This document shows, in pieces, positions 16,214 to 23,070 of a stretch of DNA of 64,000 nt. The notes below the pieces were generated by a model that worked only from the letters and a program-made list of their open reading frames with translations, was not told the origin of the DNA and did no database searches. Origin of the DNA: Streptomyces sp. 1-11 (lineage in GTDB: Bacteria; Actinomycetota; Actinomycetes; Streptomycetales; Streptomycetaceae); the NCBI RefSeq assembly GCF_007176755.1, contig NZ_BJTV01000011.1:62001-126000 (forward strand), read 5' to 3'. Both the position numbers and the translations under genes were made by a program. Each line of letters opens with the position of its first letter. Position 1 is the stretch's first letter.

Positions 16214-18975
16214 GGTCCGTCCTCCTCCGCCGCGGTGTCGTCGCCGGGCAGCAGGCGTACGGTGCCCGCCGCGCCGTCGATCTCGATGAAGGCGCCGTCC
16301 TCGATGGCCGTCATGGCCTCGCGGACCGCGACGACGGTGGGGACGCCCAGCAGCCGGCCGCTGATGGCGGTGTGCGAGACGAGGCTGCCGCGCTCGACGA
16401 CGATGCCCTTGGCGGCCATCATCAGCGCCAGCCAGCCGGGGTCGGTCTCCTTGGCGACCAGGATCCGTCCCACGCACTCCTCGGGCGGCACGTCGGTGTC
16501 CCGGACGACGAGGGCCCGGCCGCGTGCCGTGCCGCTGCTGGAGGCGATGCCGCGCAGCACGCCGTCCGCGTCGGGGCCGCCGGCCGCCGCGGTGTCCTGG
16601 CGGGAGGCCAGCGCCACCGGCACGGGCAGGCCGCCGGGGACGGTGAAGTAGGCGGGCGGGTCGGCGGCGGCCGCGCTCTCGGCGGCCCGGGCGGCGCGCC
16701 GGCGCACCAGGGCGCGCAGGTCGGTGTCGGGCAGGGTGCCGTCGAAGGCGCCGAGCACCTCCTCGGTCTGCAGGTGGACGACGTCCTCGGCCCGCTCCAG
16801 CAGGCCCGTCTCGACCAGGCGCCGGGCGAGGTGGCGCATCACCTCGCGGGAGACGCCGTAGAGCTGGCTGCGGCAGAACCGGGTGTCCTCGCGGGCCTTG
16901 ACGCTGAACCGCAGCGAGGCCAGCACGGCGCCGAGCGCGGCCCGCTTGAGCGGGGCGGGGCAGGCTTCGCGCAGGGCGCGCCGGGCGGCGTCGCGGGCGG
17001 CGGCCTCGTCGGCCTCGTTGGCGGCGACGGTCAGGCCCTGGCCTATGTAGGGGCGCAGCGCGGTGACGATCTGCCAGGGTTCCTGGCGCGGGGTCAGGAC
17101 CTCCAGTTTGAGGTCGTGCAGCGCGCGGTCGCCGTAGGTGCGCAGATGCCGGGCGAAGGCGTCGGCGGTGCCGGTGCCGTACTTCCCCTCGGTGATCTCC
17201 CGCCAGACCTCGGGCGCGGGGCGTTCCAGGACGGCGGCGCGCAGGTCGGGGTCGGCGGCGGCGCGTTCGGCGAGGGCGAGCGCGGAACGGACCGAGGCGA
17301 GCGTGCGGTTGGGGCGGCCGCCGCCCATCAGCCGGGGCAGCAGCGCGCGCCCGTCCGGCACCCAGCGCTCCAGGAGGGCGTCGGCGCAGGTCAGGGAGAC
17401 CAGGGCGAAGTAGCTGGCGACCATGGTGACGCCCCAGCGGTGTTCGGCCTCGGTCCACATGGTGCGGTAGCGGGCGATGAGCTCGTCGGCGGTGCAGTCC
17501 TCGAAGGAGGGCCAGCGCGCCATCAGGTCGTCCCACCAGCGCAGGAACTCGCGCAGCCGGCGCGGCTGGGTGAGGTAGGCGCGGGTGAGGCGGGGGGCGG
17601 CGCGCAGCACCTGCTTCCAGGCGCGGCGGCGGGCCGCCGGGCCGGGGGCGGTGTCCTGGTCGCGTTCGGTGAGGCCGAGGGAGCGCTGCCACATGGGGCG
17701 GATGAGGTCGAAGCCGGGGATCTGGCCGTGCAGCGCGAACCAGGCGTCGAGCCGGTAGTAGACCCGCCCGTCGAGGTGCCCGATCATCCGGCTGAGGTGG
17801 TGCTGGTTGCGGCGCAGGGAGTCCTCGGGCACGCCGAGCCGGCGGTAGAAGTCGGCGAAGCCGGTCCGGTAGAAGACGCGCGCCTGGGAGTAGGTCAGCG
17901 TGGAGGTGACGCCGGGGAAGGACTCGGTGAGGTTGTGGTTGGTCCACGGCACCGGCGGCGCGCTCTCCCGGGGCGGGGCCGCGGCCCGCACCACGGGCCT
18001 CGCCTGGACGAGGTGGATTTGGCCGTCGGCGGTGAGGGTGCCCTCGATGTCCTGGGGGCCGCCGAACAGTTCCTCGGCGCGGGCGGCCAGTGCGCCGACG
18101 GCGCGTACCTCGTCGTCGGACAGCACGGGCGGTCCGCCGAGCGCGTCCGGGACGGGCAGCAGCACCGGGCCGGCGTCCGGCCGGGCCGGGTCGAGGCCCG
18201 CCATCACGGACTTGACGGCGAGTTCGGCGTGTACGGCGCCGGTGGCGCGGTCCATGAAGAAGTGGTCGATGTCGGCCTTCTCCTGCACGATGCCCTCGCC
18301 GATGCCGTGCGCGGCGGCGACCACCGCCTGGTCGGCGCCGCCGCGCGGATCGCTGGTGAACATCACGAAGGACCGCACGCCGGGCACCATCCGCTGGACG
18401 CCGACCGCGACCCGCACGGCGGTGGCGTCGACGCCGCGCCGCACGCGGTAGAGCACGGCCTCGGGGTTGTAGGCGGAGGCCCAGCAGTCCGCGACGCGGT
18501 CCAGGAGGGCTTCGCGGCGGACGTAGAGGTAGCTGTCGGAGAGTCCGGCGAAGGGGTCGTCGGCGCCGTCCTCGCCGCTGCCGTCCGCCTCGGCGGCGAC
18601 GCAGCCGCGCACGGCCACCAGCCCGCCGGGGCCGGCGAGTTCGTCGAAGCCGGCGAGCACCTGCCGGGCCAGCCCGGGCGGCAGCGGGGTGGCGCGGACC
18701 TCGTCGCGGGCCGCGCGGGCCCAGGCGGTCAGCTCCGCGGTGCCCGTCCCGGCGCCCGGGAAGCCGGCGGGGACCGGCACGCAGGCCGTGTAAGCCTCCG
18801 CGGTCAGCGCGAAGAAGGCGGGGACGGGCAGCCCGGCGTGGCGCATCTCGTGCTGCCGGGAGAACTTGTGGCCCACCAGGGCCGGGTCGGCGAGCGCGGC
18901 TTCGGCGGCGCCGGCCAGCAGCGGGCCGCTCGTGGTGGCCGGGCCGGTGCGGGCGAGCGGGGTCGTGGAGGCCAT
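16204..18975 (-). CDS. PEP synthase/rifampin phosphotransferase-like dikinase
   Basis: A 923-residue three-part enzyme. The N-terminal ATP-grasp-like PPDK domain (about 35-330) has GHKFSRQHEMRHAGLPVPAFFAL, a YNPEAVLYR segment, VQRMVPGVRSFVMFTSDP and DIEGTLTADGQIHLVQARPV. A long middle domain (about 345-780) has no motif I recognise. The C-terminal swivelling domain holds the phosphohistidine at about His868 in VERGSLVSHTAISG. Such enzymes pass the beta-phosphate of ATP through histidine to pyruvate (PEP synthase) or to an alcohol (rifampin phosphotransferase). The non-standard middle domain favours phosphorylation of a pathway intermediate. The start is ATG 18975, 3 bases after the methyltransferase stop. 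Confidence 0.85.
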   Translation of the reverse strand: MASTTPLARTGPATTSGPLLAGAAEAALADPALVGHKFSRQHEMRHAGLPVPAFFALTAEAYTACVPVPAGFPGAGTGTAELTAWARAARDEVRATPLPPGLARQVLAGFDELAGPGGLVAVRGCVAAEADGSGEDGADDPFAGLSDSYLYVRREALLDRVADCWASAYNPEAVLYRVRRGVDATAVRVAVGVQRMVPGVRSFVMFTSDPRGGADQAVVAAAHGIGEGIVQEKADIDHFFMDRATGAVHAELAVKSVMAGLDPARPDAGPVLLPVPDALGGPPVLSDDEVRAVGALAARAEELFGGPQDIEGTLTADGQIHLVQARPVVRAAAPPRESAPPVPWTNHNLTESFPGVTSTLTYSQARVFYRTGFADFYRRLGVPEDSLRRNQHHLSRMIGHLDGRVYYRLDAWFALHGQIPGFDLIRPMWQRSLGLTERDQDTAPGPAARRRAWKQVLRAAPRLTRAYLTQPRRLREFLRWWDDLMARWPSFEDCTADELIARYRTMWTEAEHRWGVTMVASYFALVSLTCADALLERWVPDGRALLPRLMGGGRPNRTLASVRSALALAERAAADPDLRAAVLERPAPEVWREITEGKYGTGTADAFARHLRTYGDRALHDLKLEVLTPRQEPWQIVTALRPYIGQGLTVAANEADEAAARDAARRALREACPAPLKRAALGAVLASLRFSVKAREDTRFCRSQLYGVSREVMRHLARRLVETGLLERAEDVVHLQTEEVLGAFDGTLPDTDLRALVRRRAARAAESAAAADPPAYFTVPGGLPVPVALASRQDTAAAGGPDADGVLRGIASSSGTARGRALVVRDTDVPPEECVGRILVAKETDPGWLALMMAAKGIVVERGSLVSHTAISGRLLGVPTVVAVREAMTAIEDGAFIEIDGAAGTVRLLPGDDTAAEEDGPCA

Positions 18976-18978
18976 GGG

Positions 18979-19620
18979 CTACCACACCCCCGGCAGCAGC
19001 CGCGCCCGGCCGCCCGCGTATCCGGGGTATCCGGGTACGGCCCACAGGACGCGTTCCTCGACCCGGATCCGCCACACGATCACCGCGGCGAGGGCGAGCA
19101 GGAACAGCACGCTCAGCGGATTGCAGAAGAAGGCCACGAACGCGGCGTTGGCCAGCAGCATCCCGGTGTACGCGGGGTGCCGGACGTGCCGGTAGGGGCC
19201 GTCGGTGACGATGGAGTGGTCGGAGTAGCGGACCACGTGGTGGGAGTAGAACCGGCCGAGGGCGCGGATGGCGGTCAGGCGCAGCGCCACGGACGCGGCG
19301 AACACCACGGCCGGCACGGTCAGCCACACCGACCAGGCGTGCCAGGGCAGCGGCCACAGCACCGCGGAGACGCCGGTGCCGGCGCGGGCCAGGGCGTACG
19401 GCAGCAGGGTGCTGTTCTCGGCGGCGGACTGCTTGGGGTGGCGCACGGTGATGCCGGTCTCGGCGAGGATCCACAGCAGGTAGAGGCCCGCGAACAGGGC
19501 GGCCTCCGTGTGCGGCCCGGCGCTGTCCGAGGTGAGCTGCAGCGCGATGGCGAGGGCGAACAGGGCGCAGGTCAGTGGCAGCAGGGCGCGCAGGACGAGG
19601 ACGACGAGGCGCTGGTTCAT
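18979..19620 (-). CDS. ICMT-like membrane methyltransferase
   Basis: A 213-residue integral membrane protein with about five hydrophobic helices. The C-terminal half has the isoprenylcysteine carboxyl methyltransferase/PEMT signature: YRHVRHPAYTGMLL (RHPxYxG, AdoMet binding) and, near the end, IRVEERVLWAVPGY (the EE motif). The bacterial family uses AdoMet to methylate small lipid or isoprenoid substrates at the membrane. ATG 19620 overlaps the AfsA-like gene stop by 4 bases (ATGA). Pairing with a UbiA prenyltransferase in one operon suggests that the methyl acceptor is prenylated or lipidic, but this is inference. Confidence 0.85.
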   Translation of the reverse strand: MNQRLVVLVLRALLPLTCALFALAIALQLTSDSAGPHTEAALFAGLYLLWILAETGITVRHPKQSAAENSTLLPYALARAGTGVSAVLWPLPWHAWSVWLTVPAVVFAASVALRLTAIRALGRFYSHHVVRYSDHSIVTDGPYRHVRHPAYTGMLLANAAFVAFFCNPLSVLFLLALAAVIVWRIRVEERVLWAVPGYPGYAGGRARLLPGVW

Positions 19621-20519
19621 GCCGCGACCCCGGCGCCGGCGCGGAAGGCCCGGTAGGCCTCGGGGGTCAGGCCCTTGCTGACGTAGACGAGGCTGCCGAT
19701 CCCGGTGCCCGCTCCGTCGCCCGCGACCAGCTCGAAGGTGAGCCGGGCCTTGTCGTCGGACATGCGGGTCTGCCGCCAGCGCAGGGCCAGCGGAAGCGTG
19801 GCGGGCAGGTCGGCCGGCAGGTCGGCGGTGAGCCGCAGCCACAGCATCTGCACCTCGTCCGGCCAGCCGCCGACCCGGTGCGAGAGCCAGGTGGCGAACT
19901 GGCGGCCCGCCTCGACGACCGACTTCACCGAGCGGCGGCCCGGGCGGCGGCTCGCCAGGGTGTGCCCGGCCCCCGGTAACAGGACCGCTGCGGTGAACAC
20001 GCCGTCCTCGGCGCGGGGTTCGCCGAGCATGACGTTCTCCGGGCGGGTGCGGTGCACCAGGGAGGCACGGGCGGGCTCGCCGGCCGGCGCGTGCGCCGCG
20101 GCCGCCCCGCCGGGCCGGCCGGCCTCCGGGTCGCCGGTGAGGGTGAACCAGCTGTCCGAGACGACGGTCGGGCCCTGGGTGACGCGCAGGGTGTGGCGGC
20201 CGTTCTCGGGCGGGGCCGCGTAGAGCACCAGCCCCGGGGACAGCTCGGGCATCACCCGGAAGTTGACGACCCACTTCACGCGCGAGCCCGCCGGGATGTC
20301 GACGCGGTCGGCGACGGCGTCCGCCATGGCGCACGCCAGGAGCATGCCGGGGACGTGGTCCAGCGGGTGGTCGTAGAAGAACGGGTCGCTCTGGTCGACG
20401 GTCAGGTCGGTGAGCCAGGAGTCGGCGTCGTGGTCCCGGGCGGTGCGGGGCCGGTCCCCGGCCGGGTCGTGGCCGGTCCGCTGAACGCGTGTCTGGGCTC
20501 GGGTCGTTGGCGTGGTCAT
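19617..20519 (-). CDS. AfsA-like hotdog protein (butyrolactone/butenolide synthase family)
   Basis: A 300-residue protein with two A-factor-biosynthesis hotdog repeats. The first, at about 45-60, is DPFFYDHPLDHVPGMLL, nearly the AfsA consensus. The second begins VHRTRPENVMLGEPR and continues SVVEAGRQFATWLSHRVGG. AfsA condenses a beta-ketoacyl thioester with dihydroxyacetone phosphate to start gamma-butyrolactone signals, but family members also occur in other pathways. ATG 20519 has GAGGAAG upstream. Codon 181 is TTA (19977-19979), so full translation may need the bldA tRNA. It is the first gene of the operon. No ArpA-type receptor gene is nearby, so a signalling role is unproven. Confidence 0.85.
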   Translation of the reverse strand: MTTPTTRAQTRVQRTGHDPAGDRPRTARDHDADSWLTDLTVDQSDPFFYDHPLDHVPGMLLACAMADAVADRVDIPAGSRVKWVVNFRVMPELSPGLVLYAAPPENGRHTLRVTQGPTVVSDSWFTLTGDPEAGRPGGAAAAHAPAGEPARASLVHRTRPENVMLGEPRAEDGVFTAAVLLPGAGHTLASRRPGRRSVKSVVEAGRQFATWLSHRVGGWPDEVQMLWLRLTADLPADLPATLPLALRWRQTRMSDDKARLTFELVAGDGAGTGIGSLVYVSKGLTPEAYRAFRAGAGVAA

Positions 20520-20909
20520 CCGTCTTCCTCGATTCCTGACTGTGCTGCTGCTCGGCTCGGGCCGGCCCGCGGCGTCGGTGCCCGTGCCCGCGGTGGCGGC
20601 GCGCCGCCCGGCCCCCGGTGTGTCACGTGGGGCGCGTCCGCGGCGCCGGGTCGGGTGCCCGGCCGCATCGGTGCGGGCCGTCCTCGGCCCGGTGTTCGCG
20701 GCAGTCTTGACGAGGCGCCTGACATGCCGCTGACCCCTGCCGGGGGCAGCGGCGCCCGGCATGACAGCGTTGTCCGCGCGTCAGCGGCGGGTCAGCGGCC
20801 CGGACCACGATCGGTCCTCTGTTCGCTTGTCGAGGGACCGGACGCGGGCGCGGGCCGTGACGCGGCCGGCGGCGCGCGGTCCCCGTGATCCGGCTGGGGA
20901 GGCCTCCGC
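20520..20909. other. 390-base divergent regulatory region with inverted repeat
   Basis: No credible gene lies between the AfsA-like operon (minus) and the NmrA-like gene (plus). GCCGCTG (20726-20732) is complementary to CAGCGGC (20747-20753), with CTGCC/GGCAG nested inside. Flanking ACATGCC and GGCATGA nearly extend the palindrome. TCAGCGGC recurs at 20780 and 20791. These are candidates for operator half-sites. A plus-strand TTGACG at 20707-20712 could be a -35 element. No gamma-butyrolactone receptor consensus was recognised. Confidence 0.4.
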
Positions 20910-21797
20910 ATGATTCTGGTGACGGGCGCGACCGGAGTGGTGGGCGGCGAGGTGGCACGGAGGCTGGCGTCGGCCGGTCCGGTGCGCGTGTTCTGCCGTG
21001 ACGCGGCGCGGCTGCCGGCGCTGGGCGCGAACTGCGAGGTGGCCGTCGGGTCGTACCAGGACCACGGTTCGCTGCTGCGCGCGTTCGCGGGGGTGGACCG
21101 GGCGTTCCTGGTCACCCGCGATCCCGGCGGCGACAGCGACGCGCGTTTCCTGCGCGCCGCGGAGGCGGCCGGGGTGCGGCACGTGGTGAAGCTGTCCGCG
21201 TACGCGGCCGGCGAGGACGACGCCGACGACCTGATCACGCGCTGGCAGCGGGACTGCGAGGACCTGCTGCGCTCCTGCGGTCTGGAGTGGACGCTGCTGC
21301 GCCCGCGCGCGTTCATGTCGAACACGCTGGCGTGGGCGGGCTCGATCCGCGCCGAGGGCGTGGTGCACGCCCTGCACCCCGGGGCGCCGAGCGCCTGCGT
21401 CGATCCCCGGGACATCGCGGAGGTCGCGGTGGCGGCGCTGACCTCACCCGGGCACGAGGGCCGGATCCACCCGCTCACCGGTCCGGAGGCGATCTCCGCC
21501 GCCGACCAGACCCGGGAGCTGTCCAGGATGCTCGGCATCCCCCTGGTGTGCCGCGAACTGACGGCCCGGCAGGCGGCGGCCCGCTGGTCGCGCCGTCATC
21601 CGCCGCACGTGGTCGAGGCGCTGCTGCGCGGCGCCGAACGGCAGTCCAGGGGCCGGAAGACCACCGTGGACCCGGCGTTCACCCGCCTCACCGGCCGTGC
21701 GGCCCGGTCGTACGCGCGGTGGGCGGCGGATCACCGGGACGCCTTCGGGCCGGTGCCCGCGGCGGCGGTGCTCGCCGGGGCCGCGCGGCCGCGGTAG
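20910..21797 (+). CDS. NmrA-like NAD(P)-binding oxidoreductase
   Basis: A 295-residue atypical SDR. The N-terminal Rossmann motif is MILVTGATGVVGGEVARRL (GxxGxxG), followed by CRDAARL and the segment FLRAAEAAGVRHVVKLSAYA typical of NmrA/SDR_a5 proteins. The C-terminal half has LTGPEAISAADQTRELSRMLG, the usual substrate-side region, which is more divergent. The start is ATG 20910 with GGGGAGG 7 bases upstream. It diverges from the AfsA-like operon across 390 bases. Butyrolactone loci often include an NAD(P)-dependent reductase beside the AfsA homologue, so this could be a tailoring reductase, but it could also be an independent quinone or redox-sensing protein. Confidence 0.88.
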   Translation: MILVTGATGVVGGEVARRLASAGPVRVFCRDAARLPALGANCEVAVGSYQDHGSLLRAFAGVDRAFLVTRDPGGDSDARFLRAAEAAGVRHVVKLSAYAAGEDDADDLITRWQRDCEDLLRSCGLEWTLLRPRAFMSNTLAWAGSIRAEGVVHALHPGAPSACVDPRDIAEVAVAALTSPGHEGRIHPLTGPEAISAADQTRELSRMLGIPLVCRELTARQAAARWSRRHPPHVVEALLRGAERQSRGRKTTVDPAFTRLTGRAARSYARWAADHRDAFGPVPAAAVLAGAARPR

Positions 21798-21852
21798 GGG
21801 CCGTCCGGCGGTTTCCGTCGTCCGCCACGGGGCGGGCGGGAGGCGCCGGGCC

Positions 21853-23070
21853 TCAGTACTCCTCGCCGTACTCCTCGTCGCGCCGCCGGCCCTGGTCGCG
21901 GCCCCGCCACAGGACCACGCCGGCCACCAGCAGCACCGCGCCGGCGCCGCCCGCGAGCGGGCCCGCCCAGCCGGAGGCGGAGCCCGTGGCCGTGGCGGTG
22001 TCCGGGCCGGGGCCGAAGTACTCCTTCCCGTACGACGCCGGGCGCAGGCTCCGGGGCTGGAGGCGGGCCGCGGCCTTCAGGGCCGCCGCGGGGTCGATCA
22101 TGCCGAAGCCCCGTGAGTCGTCCCGGCCGCCGACCGGGGCGTCGCGGGCGGTGTCCTCCAGCACCTTCTTCACCTGGGCCGGGGCCAGCCCCGGGCGGGC
22201 CGCCTTGATCAGCGCCGCGGCGCCCGAGACGTAGGCCGCGGCGGCCGAGGTGCCCCAGCCCTCGTAGTACTTGTGGTCGGGGTCGGCGATCACGACGTTC
22301 ACGCCGGGCGCGCTGACCGCCGCGTACCAGCGGCGGGTGGAGAAGGAGGCGCGGGTGCCGTAGCGGTCGACGGCGGTGGCCGCTATGACGCCCGGGTAGG
22401 CGGCCGGGTAGGAGACGTGGTCGCCCTTGGCGCCGCCGTTGCCCGCGGAGGCCACGACCACCACGCCCTTCTTCAGGGCGTACTGCACGGCCTCGTCCTC
22501 GCCGGGCTCCGGGTGGGCGGAGTCGGAGTCGTCGCCGAGGGAGAGGTTGATGACGTCGGCGCCGTGGTCGGCGGCCCAGCGGATGCCGTCGGCGAGGGCG
22601 TTGCCCCGGGTGGTGCGGGCCTTGCCGCGGGCGGAGTCGCCGTCCTCGAGGATGACCCGCACGGGAAGGATCTTCGCCTCGGGGGCGACGCCCATGACGC
22701 CGTCGGTGCGGCCGGCGCCGTGGCCGTGACCGGCGATGATGCCGGCCATGGCGGTGCCGTGCCGGGCCCACTCCCGGTCTCCGGGGCCGGCGCCGAAACC
22801 GATCATGTCCTTCGCGGCCAGGACGTTGCCGGTCAGGTCCGGGTGGCCGGCGTCGACGCCGGTGTCCAGCACGGCGACGGTGACACCCCGGCCCTTGGTG
22901 GTGTGCCAGGCCTCGTCCAGACGCAGGGCGGACAGGCTCCACTGCTGGGCGCGGATGCCGTCGGCGCGGGCGGCGGCGGACGGCAGCAGGACGAGGGAGC
23001 CGGCGAGCAGCAGGCTCACCGCTGACCCCACCCCGCTCAGGCGCCGGCTCCGGCGCGGGAGTCGCCTCAT
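21853..23070 (-). CDS. Mycosin-like subtilase, membrane-anchored
   Basis: A 405-residue S8 serine protease. Residues 1-36 are a Sec-type signal peptide with an arginine-rich start. The triad is Asp69 (AVLDTGVDAGHPDL), His104 (ARHGTAMAGIIAG) and Ser275 (GTSAAAAYVSGAAAL), with oxyanion Asn211 (ASAGNGG). After the catalytic domain, a Gly/Ala linker leads to one membrane helix (LAGGAGAVLLVAGVVLWR) and a short charged tail ending DEEYGEEY. This is the layout of mycosins, the proteases of type VII secretion, but no EccC/EccD/Esx gene is in the window. ATG 23070 overlaps the stop of the upstream proline-rich gene by 4 bases, so the pair is coupled. Confidence 0.92.
   Translation of the reverse strand: MRRLPRRSRRLSGVGSAVSLLLAGSLVLLPSAAARADGIRAQQWSLSALRLDEAWHTTKGRGVTVAVLDTGVDAGHPDLTGNVLAAKDMIGFGAGPGDREWARHGTAMAGIIAGHGHGAGRTDGVMGVAPEAKILPVRVILEDGDSARGKARTTRGNALADGIRWAADHGADVINLSLGDDSDSAHPEPGEDEAVQYALKKGVVVVASAGNGGAKGDHVSYPAAYPGVIAATAVDRYGTRASFSTRRWYAAVSAPGVNVVIADPDHKYYEGWGTSAAAAYVSGAAALIKAARPGLAPAQVKKVLEDTARDAPVGGRDDSRGFGMIDPAAALKAAARLQPRSLRPASYGKEYFGPGPDTATATGSASGWAGPLAGGAGAVLLVAGVVLWRGRDQGRRRDEEYGEEY

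Noticed and set aside
15128..19474. A 1448-residue fusion ending in the ketosynthase-like protein
   Set aside because: The N-terminal thousand residues are the wrong frame of the dikinase gene; the true start is GTG 16213 with its own ribosome-binding site.
16372..19656. A 1094-residue plus-strand open frame across the accessory operon
   Set aside because: It is antisense to four genes with clear catalytic motifs and has no domain or ribosome-binding site of its own.
19617..20519. A classical gamma-butyrolactone signalling island
   Set aside because: Only the AfsA-like protein is present; no ArpA/ScbR-type receptor gene or recognised receptor box was found, so only the enzyme family is claimed.
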